From Phenylobacterium sp. NIBR 498073 (GTDB taxonomy: Bacteria; Pseudomonadota; Alphaproteobacteria; Caulobacterales; Caulobacteraceae), in assembly GCF_027286305.1 (NCBI RefSeq), contig NZ_CP114599.1, positions 3,100,001 through 3,164,000 of the forward strand: a stretch of 64,000 nucleotides of DNA, in the 5' to 3' direction. Positions 36,500-44,767 of the stretch are shown in pieces; within the stretch, counting starts at the first letter, position 1, and each line of letters opens with the position of its first letter. Below the pieces are notes generated by a model. It worked only from the letters and a program-made list of their open reading frames with translations, did no database searches and was not told the origin of the DNA. Both the position numbers and the translations under genes were made by a program.

Positions 36500-36901
36500 A
36501 TGAACGAGCTTGACCGGCTGATCGTCGCCGAAGCCGCCGCCGAGGCGGCGCGGACAACGCTCGCGCAGCGCGAACTGAGCCGCTGCCGAGGCGTCTCCTG
36601 GTCCGGAATGGCGCCGGAGCCTCGGGCCCCGGCCCCAGCCGCCGCGCTGCACGCGCGCGCCCGGGCGCGGCTCGCCGCCCGCGAGGCCTGGCGGGCCGGC
36701 GCCGAGGGCGGCTTCATCACCGGCCTCTCCGACTGTCAGGCGGCGGCGCGCGAGGCTTTCGCGACTGCCGAACGCGCCCGCGCCGGCGCCTCGCGCGGCG
36801 AACCCGCCGACTGGCGGCTGAAGGTGCTCGACGAACTGGCCGCGCAGGCCCGCGCGCTCGCGGCCGGCGTCCGCCAGGCCCGGCGCGCGCTGACGCCCTA
36901 G
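36500..36901 (+). CDS. Hypothetical Ala/Arg-rich helical protein
   Basis: A 133-residue cytoplasmic protein, strongly helical (MNELDRLIVAEAAAEAARTT, then HARARARLAAREAWRAGAEG). An A/T-rich probable promoter lies just upstream, which supports a real start at 36500; the upstream open frame to 36317 overlaps the repressor fragment. No family recognised. It may belong to the phage block or be a host gene. Its stop overlaps the stop of the opposite 62-residue gene. Confidence 0.6.
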   Translation: MNELDRLIVAEAAAEAARTTLAQRELSRCRGVSWSGMAPEPRAPAPAAALHARARARLAAREAWRAGAEGGFITGLSDCQAAAREAFATAERARAGASRGEPADWRLKVLDELAAQARALAAGVRQARRALTP

Positions 36902-37086
36902 CAGCGCGCGCCGTTCTGCGCGCGCCCCGGCCGCCAGGACCGCGCCGCCCGGCGTTCCCGGATCTCGTCATGCAGCATGTCGGCCAACTCCAGCACCTGC
37001 TCCTGCGACATTCGCCGCGTCGCGCCGCGCACCTCCGCGGCGAGGCGGAACATCAGGTCGGACGGTAAGCCTCGCTCGGCGCCCAT
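36898..37086 (-). CDS. Small hypothetical protein
   Basis: A 62-residue helical protein (SDLMFRLAAEVRGATRRMSQ, EQVLELADMLHDEIRERRAA). Starts with ATG at 37086. Composition is plausible for a small DNA- or protein-binding helical protein; no family recognised. Convergent with the 133-residue gene (4-base overlap). Confidence 0.5.
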   Translation of the reverse strand: MGAERGLPSDLMFRLAAEVRGATRRMSQEQVLELADMLHDEIRERRAARSWRPGRAQNGARC

Positions 37087-37160
37087 CGTCGTTGCCTCAC
37101 ATTAGCCCAGCCACTCTTCCAATTCGCGAACCTGGAGACGCGTTCCCGTTAATCGTGCAT

Positions 37161-37189
37161 TTGACTTAGATAGTTCGCAAACCTAACTA
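37161..37189 (+). promoter_or_regulatory. Sigma-70-type promoter of the MarR gene, possibly leaderless
   Basis: TTGACT (-35, 37161-37166) and TAACTA (-10, 37184-37189) with 17-base spacing. The expected transcription start falls on or next to the ATG at 37196, and no Shine-Dalgarno lies upstream. The mRNA could therefore be leaderless. A TAGTT/AACTA imperfect palindrome (37171-37189) overlaps it and could be a MarR site. Confidence 0.6.
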
Positions 37190-37195
37190 CATGTC

Positions 37196-37633
37196 ATGCC
37201 GAATTCGCCAGAGACGCTCGCCCTCGCCGACAGCCTTCGCGCACCGCTCCTGCGGGCGGCGCGGCGGCTGCGCCAGGAGGCCCAGCGCGCAGGCAGCTCT
37301 GCGCTCGACGCGCTGATCCTCGGCTACATCCGCCGGCGCCCCGGTGTCGGCGTCAGCGAGCTGGCCCAGGCCGAGCAGATCTCGCGCCCCAGCATGAGCG
37401 GCCACATCAAGCGGCTGGAGGCCGCGGGCTGGATCCAGCGCTTCGGCGACCAAGAGGACGGGCGTCGCTCAGGCCTGCAGATCACGCCAGCGGGCGAAGC
37501 CCAGCTCGACGCGGTCCGCCAGCGCCGCAACGACTGGCTCGCCGACCGTCTGGCGCGGCTGACGCCCGAGGCCCGCGCCGCCCTCGCCGCAGCCGGCCCG
37601 CCGCTGCTGCAACTGCTGGAGCAGGACCAGTGA
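37196..37633 (+). CDS. MarR-family transcriptional regulator
   Basis: A 145-residue winged-helix regulator: SSALDALILGYIRRRPGVGV, recognition helix region SRPSMSGHIKRLEAAGWI and wing FGDQEDGRRSGLQITPAG. The stop overlaps the efflux gene start by 4 bases (GTGA). It probably represses itself and the transporter until a toxic ligand binds, as is common for MarR-MFS pairs. Confidence 0.92.
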   Translation: MPNSPETLALADSLRAPLLRAARRLRQEAQRAGSSALDALILGYIRRRPGVGVSELAQAEQISRPSMSGHIKRLEAAGWIQRFGDQEDGRRSGLQITPAGEAQLDAVRQRRNDWLADRLARLTPEARAALAAAGPPLLQLLEQDQ

Positions 37634-39057
37634 GCCCGGTGGACCAGCCGCTTGGAGACAAGGGCTCCACCGCCACGACCCGCGGCTGGGTGATCCCGGC
37701 GATCATCGGGTCGGCCATGCTCATGCAGACGATGAACGCGACGGTGATCGCCAACGCGCTGCCGACCATGGCCGTGGCGCTGGGCGAGCCGCCGCTGCGC
37801 CTGAACCTCGCCATCACCATGTTCCTGCTGGCCTCGGCGGTTTTCCTGCCGATCAGCGGCTGGGTCGCCGACAAGTTCGGCGCCAAGCGGATCTTCATGG
37901 TCTCGATGGTGCTTTTCGCGCTCGCCTCGGCGGCCTGCGGTTTCGCCCAGGACCTGACCCAGCTGGTCATCGCCCGCATCTTCCAGGGCGTCGGCGGGGC
38001 CATGATGGCCCCCGTCGGCCGGCTCGTCCTGCTGCGCACTACGCCCAAGGAGGAGTTGGTCGGCGCGATGTCGGTGATGACCATGCCGGCCCTGCTCGGC
38101 CCGGTCATCGGGCCGATCGTCGGCGGCGCGATCGTCACCTTCGCCGACTGGCGCTGGATCTTCTTCCTGAGCATCCCCGTCGCCGTGGTCGGGCTGCTGC
38201 TGGTCATGCGCTACGTGCCCAACGTCAAGGAGCAGGAGGTCTCGCCCATCGACTGGAAGGGCACGCTGCTCACCGGCCTTGGGCTGGCCGGCCTGATCTT
38301 CGGCTTCGAGAACCTCGGCCGCGGCCTGCTGCCCGACGTCCTGGTTGCGGCGATGTTCTTCGGCGGTCTGGCGGCGCTGGTCGTCTACTGGCGCCACGCG
38401 CGGGGCAATCCGCACGCCATCCTCGATCTCTCCGTGTTCCGGCTGCAGACCTTCCGCGCCTCGGTGATCGGCGGCGCCTTCATGCGCATCGCCATGGGCG
38501 CCACCCCGTTCATGCTCGCCATGCTGCTCCAGGTCGGCTTCGGCCTATCGGCGATCCAAGCGGGCCTGATGACCTTCATCTCAGCCGCGGGGGCCCTGGT
38601 GATGAAGACGACGGCCCCGCCGATCCTGCGCCGCTTCGGCTTCCGCTCGGTGCTGGTCGTCAACGCCCTGATCGTCGCCGTCAGCTTCGTGGCCTATGGC
38701 CTCTTCACCCCGACCACGCCGCACTGGCTGATCCTGTTGATCCTTGGCATCGGCGGCTTCTTCCGCTCGCTGCACTTCACCAGCCTCAACGGCCTGGCCT
38801 TCGCTGACATCGGCCAGGACCGCATGAGCCGCGCTTCGACCACGTCCTCAATGGTGCAACAGCTTGTGCAGTCGGTCGGTATTGGGCTGGCCGCGGCGCT
38901 GATGCACTTCTTCATGGTCGCACGCGGCGAAGACCAGTTGACCGCCGCGGCGATCTCGCCCGCTTTCGTAGTCACCGGCCTGATCACCCTGATCTCGCTG
39001 GTCTTCTTCATCCCGCTGCCCCGCGACGCCGGCGACGAGATGAACGGCCGCAAGTGA
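37630..39057 (+). CDS. MFS drug efflux transporter (DHA2/EmrB-QacA type)
   Basis: A 475-residue inner-membrane protein with about 14 hydrophobic segments. The family marks are TVIANALPTMAVALG near the first helix, SGWVADKFGAKRIF (loop 2-3) and RIFQGVGGAMMAPVGRL. The DHA2 family exports hydrophobic drugs or cations with proton antiport. Start GTG overlaps the marR-like stop. No EmrA adaptor follows, so it may act alone or with another partner. Confidence 0.9.
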   Translation: MSPVDQPLGDKGSTATTRGWVIPAIIGSAMLMQTMNATVIANALPTMAVALGEPPLRLNLAITMFLLASAVFLPISGWVADKFGAKRIFMVSMVLFALASAACGFAQDLTQLVIARIFQGVGGAMMAPVGRLVLLRTTPKEELVGAMSVMTMPALLGPVIGPIVGGAIVTFADWRWIFFLSIPVAVVGLLLVMRYVPNVKEQEVSPIDWKGTLLTGLGLAGLIFGFENLGRGLLPDVLVAAMFFGGLAALVVYWRHARGNPHAILDLSVFRLQTFRASVIGGAFMRIAMGATPFMLAMLLQVGFGLSAIQAGLMTFISAAGALVMKTTAPPILRRFGFRSVLVVNALIVAVSFVAYGLFTPTTPHWLILLILGIGGFFRSLHFTSLNGLAFADIGQDRMSRASTTSSMVQQLVQSVGIGLAAALMHFFMVARGEDQLTAAAISPAFVVTGLITLISLVFFIPLPRDAGDEMNGRK

Positions 39058-39119
39058 TCCAATCGGCGCGTGCGGCGTTTATCGCTCGTTCAGGGGCGAT
39101 CCCATCTCAGGAGGCGAGC

Positions 39120-39545
39120 ATGATCCGCAAGGCGCGCGCGGTTTGGCGCGGAACCGGCCGTGACGGCGACGGCGATCTGACCACCGATTCCGGGGCGCTG
39201 TCGGCCACGCCCTACAGCTTCAAGACCCGGTTCGAGGACACGCCCGGAACCAACCCGGAGGAGCTGATCGCCGCAGCCCACGCCGGCTGCTTCACCATGC
39301 AACTCGCCTTCCTGATCCAGCGCGCCGGCTTGGCCGCCGAGGAGCTCTCCACGGAAGCGGCGGTGTCGCTGGTCTCGGATGGCGAAGGCTTCAGGATCGA
39401 CCGCTCTGCGCTCACCCTGCAGGCCAAGGTGCCGGGGATCAACCAGGTCAAGTTCGATGAGCTGGCCCGGATGGCCGAGAAGAACTGTCCGGTCTCCAGG
39501 CTGCTCAACGCCGAGATCACGCTGCAGGCGACGCTGATCTCCTAG
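39120..39545 (+). CDS. OsmC-family peroxiredoxin-like protein
   Basis: A 141-residue OsmC/Ohr-fold protein. The two redox cysteines are visible at Cys57 (HAGCFTMQLAF) and Cys123 (KNCPVSRLLN). Such proteins reduce organic hydroperoxides. Of the group, the short OsmC form (YhfA/OsmC) fits. ATG follows CAGGAGG (39108-39114); an in-frame start at 39054 overlaps the MFS stop and adds unmatched residues. It is convergent with the kinase gene. Confidence 0.9.
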   Translation: MIRKARAVWRGTGRDGDGDLTTDSGALSATPYSFKTRFEDTPGTNPEELIAAAHAGCFTMQLAFLIQRAGLAAEELSTEAAVSLVSDGEGFRIDRSALTLQAKVPGINQVKFDELARMAEKNCPVSRLLNAEITLQATLIS

Positions 39546-40927
39546 CGTCGCGCCAGCAGGGCGCTCATCCGGCACTCCGCCCCCTCGGGCGGAAAGTCCA
39601 GTTCGACGGTCCCGCCATAGGCCTGCAGCGCGCTGAGCGTCAGCCGCGTGCCGAATCCGGTGCGCTTCGGCGGGATCACCCGCGGCCCTCCGCGCTCGCG
39701 CCAGTGCAGCTGCAGGCGCTCGCCGTCCACGCGCCAGACGATCGAGACCCGCCCTGCCCCGGACAATGCGCCGTACTTGGCCGCATTGGTCGCCAGCTCG
39801 TTCAGCACCATCACCAGGTTGACGGCCATCTCGGGACCCAGCGGCGCCGGCGCCTCGGGCCCGTCGATGGCGAACCCCTCGGCCGCGAACGGCGCCAGCG
39901 CGGCCTCGATCACGTCGCGCAGGTCGGCCGCCTCCCAGACGTTGCGGGTCAGCAGGTCGTGGCCGCGAGCCAGCGACTGCAGGCGGCTGTCGAACGCCGC
40001 CCGGAACGCCGCGGGGTCGTCCGGCGCGCCGCGCATGGTCTGCGAGGCGATCGCCTGCACCGCGGCCAGATTGTTCTTCACGCGATGGTTCAGCTCGGCG
40101 AGCAGCAGATCCTGCCGCTGCCGCGCCGCCACCTGGGCGGTGATGTCCTGCGAGGTGCCGATCACCCGGACCGGACGTCCCAGGCCGTCGAACGATACGC
40201 GCGCCGCGCCGCGGACCCAGACCGCAGACCCGCCCTCGCCGCCGGCCGTCGTGCGGTGCTCGACCACATAATGCCCGTCGTTCTCACCGGCCATCGCCGC
40301 ATCGTAAGCGGTGCGGGTGGCCGGGAAGTCCTCAACATGGACCGCGGCCGCATAGGTCGCGTAGTTGATGTCGCCTTCTGCCGGCAGGCCGAACATTCGC
40401 CGAGTTCGCCCGTCCCAATCCACCCGGTCGGTGGCGACATCGTACTCCCAGAACCCGAGTTCGGTCGCGTTCAGCGCCAGCGTCAACCGCTCGCCCTGAC
40501 GCTCGGCCTCGGTCTGCGCGAGGTGCTGCTGCGTGATGTCGATGATGATGAACGCCACCTGCCCAGCGGCCTCCGCCAGCGGCGTGAAGGTTCCGAGGAA
40601 CCAGCCCTGGCGACCGCTCGGAAAGCGGAACGAATACTCGATCGTCTCGGCCGTCCCGCCCAGCAGCACCCGATGCAGGACCTCGAGCCGCCCGCCGATC
40701 TGGTCGCTCGCCACGCCCAGGTCGCGCCCAGTTCGACCGTTGAGGGCGCCTGGCGCACAGCCATAGAATTCGCACGCCCCCCGATTGGCCATGACGAAGC
40801 GATAATCGTCCGCCAGGGGCTCGACGACCCCGGCCAACATCGAGGGCGCGTCAAGCATCGCCTGGAGCAGCGCTTCGCCGCCGGCGCCGGCGTTTCGCCA
40901 GTCGCCCTTCCGCCCCTCGTCGCCCAT
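39542..40927 (-). CDS. PAS-domain HWE-family sensor histidine kinase
   Basis: A 461-residue soluble kinase with two PAS-like domains (about 20-135 and 145-268, each ending in a DITxQ motif) and a C-terminal HWE-type kinase: His281 in ELNHRVKNNLAAVQAIASQT, NELATNAAKYGAL (N box) and HWRERGGP. HWE kinases are common in alphaproteobacteria and often respond to light or stress through PAS domains. No transmembrane segment. No partner response regulator is adjacent. Confidence 0.92.
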   Translation of the reverse strand: MGDEGRKGDWRNAGAGGEALLQAMLDAPSMLAGVVEPLADDYRFVMANRGACEFYGCAPGALNGRTGRDLGVASDQIGGRLEVLHRVLLGGTAETIEYSFRFPSGRQGWFLGTFTPLAEAAGQVAFIIIDITQQHLAQTEAERQGERLTLALNATELGFWEYDVATDRVDWDGRTRRMFGLPAEGDINYATYAAAVHVEDFPATRTAYDAAMAGENDGHYVVEHRTTAGGEGGSAVWVRGAARVSFDGLGRPVRVIGTSQDITAQVAARQRQDLLLAELNHRVKNNLAAVQAIASQTMRGAPDDPAAFRAAFDSRLQSLARGHDLLTRNVWEAADLRDVIEAALAPFAAEGFAIDGPEAPAPLGPEMAVNLVMVLNELATNAAKYGALSGAGRVSIVWRVDGERLQLHWRERGGPRVIPPKRTGFGTRLTLSALQAYGGTVELDFPPEGAECRMSALLARR

Positions 40928-40994
40928 TCGCCCTCCGCCCGTAACAGTTCGATCCTAGGGCGGGTTTTTCCGCCTGGACAGACGGCGATAGGCC

Positions 40995-42347
40995 TCAGGC
41001 GGCGCGCTGCGTCGTTTGGTCCGGCTCAGTCGGCAGGTCGCCCGATGCGGCGTTGTAGACTTCCATGTTCAGCATGCCCTGCTGCTTGGCGACCAGCGTC
41101 GGCACCAGCGCCTGGCCCGCGACGTTGGTCGCGGTGCGGCCCATATCGAGGATCGGATCAATCGCCAGCAGCAGCCCCACGCCTTCCAGCGGCAGGCCCA
41201 GGGTCGAGAGCGTCAGGGTGAGCATCACCACCGCTCCGGTCAGCCCGGCCGTCGCCGCCGACCCGATCACCGAGACGAAGACGATCAGGAAGTAGTCGCT
41301 CACCGCCAGCGGCACATTGTAGAACTGCGCCACGAAGATCGCCGCCACGGCCGGATAGATCGCCGCGCAGCCGTCCATCTTGGTCGTCGCGCCCAGGGGC
41401 ACGGCGAAGGCGGCGTAGGACCGCGGCACGCCCAGCGCGCTTTCGGCCACCGTCTGTGTCACCGGCAGGGTTCCTATCGACGAACGCGAGACGAAGCCGA
41501 GCTGGATCGCCGGCCAGGCCCCGGCGAAGAATTTCAGCGGATTCAATCCATTGGCAAGCAGCAGGGTGGGGTAGACGACGAACAGCACCAGACCCAGGCC
41601 CGCATATACGGCCAGGGCGAAGGCGCCCAGCTGCGCCAGCGCGTCCCATCCGTAGTGCGCCACGGCGTTGCCGAACAGGCCGATGGTGCCGATCGGAGTG
41701 AGGCGGATCACCCACCATAGGATCTTGCGCACGATGGCCAGCGCCGAGGCGTTGAACGCCAGGAACGGCTCGGCCGCCGCGCCCGACTTCAGCGCCGCGA
41801 TGCCGGTGACGAGGGAGATAACCACGATCTGCAGCACGTTGAACGACAGCGTCGTCTTGGCGCCGTCGTCCGCCAGGGTCGTGGACGCCGCCAAGCCCAG
41901 CATGTTCGAGGGCACGAGGCCGGTGAGGAAATCGAGCCAGGAGCCGCTGGTCTGCGAGACCCCCGCAGCCGCCGCCGCGACGGTGGTGTTGAGCCCCGGC
42001 TTGAGCGCCAGGCCCAGGACGATGCCGATGCTGACGGCGATCAGGGCGGTCGCCGCGAACCAGAACAGCGTGCGCCAGACGAGCGCTGCGGCGTTCTGCA
42101 ACTCGCGCAGGTTCGCGATGCTGGCGACGATGGCGGTGAACACCAACGGCGGCACCAGCACGCGTAGGAGCTGGATGAAGGTCGCTCCCGCCAGCCGCAA
42201 GGCCTCCGACAGGCCATGCCCCGCCTGCCCGGCCTCAGAACCCAGTTGGCGCGCCAGCAGCCCCAACCCCAGGCCCAGCGCCATGCCGGCCAGGACCTGA
42301 AAGCCGAATGAGGCGAAGATGCCGCCGCGTTTGCGCGCCTGCGCCAT
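40995..42347 (-). CDS. Dicarboxylate/amino acid:cation symporter (SDF/DAACS)
   Basis: A 450-residue inner-membrane transporter with the GltP/DctA fold. Marks are FIQLLRVLVPPLVFTAIVAS, the serine-rich re-entrant loop SRSSIGTLPVT, and GATTKMDGCAAIYPAVA followed by the late helix with ATAGLTGAVVMLTL. It imports glutamate, aspartate or C4-dicarboxylates with Na+ or H+. The substrate is not fixed by these motifs. Its promoter must lie in the shared gap with flagellin (42348-42716). Confidence 0.9.
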   Translation of the reverse strand: MAQARKRGGIFASFGFQVLAGMALGLGLGLLARQLGSEAGQAGHGLSEALRLAGATFIQLLRVLVPPLVFTAIVASIANLRELQNAAALVWRTLFWFAATALIAVSIGIVLGLALKPGLNTTVAAAAAGVSQTSGSWLDFLTGLVPSNMLGLAASTTLADDGAKTTLSFNVLQIVVISLVTGIAALKSGAAAEPFLAFNASALAIVRKILWWVIRLTPIGTIGLFGNAVAHYGWDALAQLGAFALAVYAGLGLVLFVVYPTLLLANGLNPLKFFAGAWPAIQLGFVSRSSIGTLPVTQTVAESALGVPRSYAAFAVPLGATTKMDGCAAIYPAVAAIFVAQFYNVPLAVSDYFLIVFVSVIGSAATAGLTGAVVMLTLTLSTLGLPLEGVGLLLAIDPILDMGRTATNVAGQALVPTLVAKQQGMLNMEVYNAASGDLPTEPDQTTQRAA

Positions 42348-42471
42348 GGAAAGCTCCTACTGAAAGTCGCGCGGAGCATGGTCGGGGCTCGGACGCCGCG
42401 CCAGCGGTTTGAGCTTTTTGTGTCCTTAGAAAACCTGCAAGCGGTCGGATCGGCCCTGTCGCCGGCGCCGA

Positions 42472-42535
42472 CCGGCAGAACCTGCCCACCCAGGGGCGCA
42501 GTTTTTGCCGTGCCTGGACGGCAGAATTTACCGTG
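42472..42535. promoter_or_regulatory. Three FlbD/ftr-like boxes upstream of flagellin
   Basis: A repeated motif CGGCA(A/G)AA occurs three times: CCGGCAGAACCTGCC (42472-42486), its reverse form GCGCAGTTTTTGCCGTG (42496-42512) and ACGGCAGAATTTACCGTG (42518-42535). They are about 100-160 bases before the sigma-54 promoter, the usual place for enhancers bound by the NtrC-like regulator FlbD. The match to ftr elements is from memory. The remaining bases of the 42348-42629 gap show no gene. Confidence 0.65.
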
Positions 42536-42629
42536 TTTGACCTTGCCCAGCGCCTGGAAAGCCGCGCCCGCGACGACGATCTGCGAAAAACCTCAAGCGG
42601 ATCAACGATGATTGGTTAACGGCCAAAAC

Positions 42630-42645
42630 TGGCCCGACCCTTGCT
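42630..42645 (+). promoter_or_regulatory. Sigma-54 promoter of flagellin
   Basis: TGGCCCGACCCTTGCT matches the sigma-54 consensus TGGCACG-N4-TTGCW at all but one position, with GG at -24 and GC at -12. It is 71 bases before the flagellin ATG. Caulobacter fljK-type flagellin genes use sigma-54. Confidence 0.9.
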
Positions 42646-42716
42646 CAGGAGTCCCGCAGGCAAAACGCCTCCGGCAGTCAAAATGACGTCGGTCTCCGAG
42701 AAAAGGAACCAAGTGT

Positions 42717-43550
42717 ATGTCGATGAATTCGGTCAACACGAACAAAGGCGCGATGATCGCGCTGCAAAACCTGAACGCCACGAACAAAGACCTCGGCATC
42801 GTTCAGAACCGGATCAACACCGGCCAGAAGATCTCCACCGCCAAGGACAACGGCGCCATCTGGGCCATCGCCCAGAACCAACGCGCTGAATCGGCCTCCC
42901 TCAATTCGGTCATCTCGTCGCTGCAACGCGGCCAGTCTGTGGCTGACGTCGCCATGTCGGCCGGCACCGCCATCTCGGACATCCTCGTCCAGATGAAGGA
43001 AAAGGTCCTGGCGGCGACTGAAGCGGGCCTGTCGACCGCCTCCAAGGCGGCGCTCAGCGACGAATACAAGTCGCTGCGCGACCAGATCGACACGATCGCC
43101 AACAACGCCACCTTCGACGGCGTCAACCTGATCTCGACGACTTCGGTCAATAGCGCGAGCATCAAGGCGATCGCCAACGCCGACGCCACCGCGACCATCG
43201 ACATCGACCACGTCGTCCTGTCGAAGTCGAACGCCAAGATCGCCGCCACCCTGGCCACCCTGACCAACGGCGTGACCTCGGCGGACGTGAAGGAAGTGGA
43301 AGACGCCATCCAGGACGTCTCCTCGGCCCTCTCGAAGCTCGGCACCGGCGCCAAGGCGCTCGATACCCACATGACCAACGTCATGAAGCTCCAGGACACC
43401 CTGGACGCCGGGGTCGGTAACCTGGTCGACGCCGACCTGGCGAAGGAAAGCGCGAAGCTGCAAGCGCTGCAGACCAAGCAACAGCTTGGCGTGCAGGCCC
43501 TCAGCATCGCCAACCAGTCGTCGAGCAGCCTGCTCGGACTGTTCCGATAA
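42717..43550 (+). CDS. Flagellin
   Basis: A 277-residue flagellin of the Caulobacter FljK/FljL group. Conserved N-terminus (NSVNTNKGAMIALQNLNATN, then QNRINTGQKISTAKDNGAIW) and C-terminus (SAKLQALQTKQQLGVQALSIANQSSSSLLGLF) form the coiled D0/D1 helices; the variable middle is short. Exported by the flagellar type III apparatus. The ATG at 42717 follows AAAGGAA; an internal ATG at 42723 would also fit. The 5' leader is about 60-70 bases, in keeping with post-transcriptional control by FlbT/FlaF known in relatives. Confidence 0.94.
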   Translation: MSMNSVNTNKGAMIALQNLNATNKDLGIVQNRINTGQKISTAKDNGAIWAIAQNQRAESASLNSVISSLQRGQSVADVAMSAGTAISDILVQMKEKVLAATEAGLSTASKAALSDEYKSLRDQIDTIANNATFDGVNLISTTSVNSASIKAIANADATATIDIDHVVLSKSNAKIAATLATLTNGVTSADVKEVEDAIQDVSSALSKLGTGAKALDTHMTNVMKLQDTLDAGVGNLVDADLAKESAKLQALQTKQQLGVQALSIANQSSSSLLGLFR

Positions 43551-43579
43551 GACCAACGAACGCTTCGCGTTCAACGGCG

Positions 43580-43613
43580 GCGGCGGGAAGGGAAACCTTC
43601 CCGCCGCTTTCGT
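43580..43613 (+). terminator. Rho-independent terminator after flagellin
   Basis: A perfect 12-bp stem GCGGCGGGAAGG / CCTTCCCGCCGC with a GAAA tetraloop (43580-43607), followed by TTTCG and TTTT. It begins 30 bases after the flagellin stop and ends before the convergent oxidoreductase gene. A strong intrinsic terminator, fitting a highly expressed gene. Confidence 0.92.
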
Positions 43614-43623
43614 TTTGAAGCCC

Positions 43624-44631
43624 CTACTCGGCCGCCATAGCCAGAGCGCTGCCGCGGGTCAGCGAGGTCTTCGCCGCCAGCGCGGCCTTGGCGGCCTCGT
43701 ATTCGGCGGCCAGCCGATCGATCATTTCTCCGGCGCTCGGAATCTCCTTGATCGCGCCGATCCCCTGACCGCAGCCCCAGATGTCCTTCCAGGCCTTGGC
43801 CTTCTGGTTGCCGCCCGAACCGAAGCTCATCTTCGACGGATCCGATTCCGGCAGGTTGTCCGGGTCCAGGCCCGCGGCCTCGATCGACGGACGCAGGTAG
43901 TTGCCGTGCACGCCGGTGAACAGGTTCGAATAGACGATGTCGTCGCCGCTGCTGGCGACGATCATGTCCTTATAGCCCTGCACCGCATTGGCTTCCTTCG
44001 TCGCGATGAAGGCCGAGCCGATATAGGCGAGGTCCGCGCCCATAGCCTGGGCGCCCAGGATCGCAGCGCCGTTGGCGATCGAACCCGACAGCGCGATCGG
44101 ACCATCGAACCACTCGCGCAGTTCCTGGATCAGCGCGAACGGCGACAGGTGACCGGCGTGACCGCCGGCGCCGGCGGCGACCGGGATCAGGCCGTCGGCC
44201 CCCTTCTCCACCGCCTTGCGGGCGAAGCGGTCGTTGATCACGTCATGCAGCACCACGCCGCCGTACGAGTGGATCGCCTTGTTCACATCTTCGCGCGCGC
44301 CGAGCGAGGTGATGGTCACCGGCACCTTGTACTTCACGGCCATCTCGACGTCGTGCTCGAGCCGGTCGTTGGTCTTGTGAACGATCTGGTTCATCGCGAA
44401 CGGCGCCGAGGGACGGTCCGGATTCTTGCGGTCCCAGTCGGCCAGTTCCTCAGTGATCTGGGCCAGCCATTCGTCGAGCTGGCTCGCCGGACGCGCATTG
44501 AGCGCCGGGAACGAACCGACGATCCCCGCCTTGCACTGGGCGATCACGAGTTCCGGGCCGGAGATGATGAACAGCGGCGAGCCGATCACCGGAATGCGCA
44601 GGCGCTCTGCGAGAATGGGGGGCAAGGCCAT
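43624..44631 (-). CDS. Nitronate monooxygenase-family flavin oxidoreductase
   Basis: A 335-residue FMN TIM-barrel enzyme of the 2-nitropropane dioxygenase/nitronate monooxygenase family. Visible are PVIGSPLFIISGPELV, the phosphate-binding GAGGHAGHLSPFALIQELREW (catalytic His in the GGHAGH loop), GSIANGAAI and YIGSAFIATKEA. Related enzymes also reduce enoyl-ACP (FabK) or quinones, so the substrate is open. It starts at 44631; divergent from mutA. Confidence 0.88.
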   Translation of the reverse strand: MALPPILAERLRIPVIGSPLFIISGPELVIAQCKAGIVGSFPALNARPASQLDEWLAQITEELADWDRKNPDRPSAPFAMNQIVHKTNDRLEHDVEMAVKYKVPVTITSLGAREDVNKAIHSYGGVVLHDVINDRFARKAVEKGADGLIPVAAGAGGHAGHLSPFALIQELREWFDGPIALSGSIANGAAILGAQAMGADLAYIGSAFIATKEANAVQGYKDMIVASSGDDIVYSNLFTGVHGNYLRPSIEAAGLDPDNLPESDPSKMSFGSGGNQKAKAWKDIWGCGQGIGAIKEIPSAGEMIDRLAAEYEAAKAALAAKTSLTRGSALAMAAE

Positions 44632-44767
44632 TGGGTCGTCCTTATGAGATGTGTCGATCTAATTTTTACAGCGTACACACAAAAATTCATGCCACGCAAG
44701 CGTCCCCGCACCGCCTGACCCCGCGTGAACTTGACGCGTCGCTTGGTCAGGTCGCAATGACAGGGTG

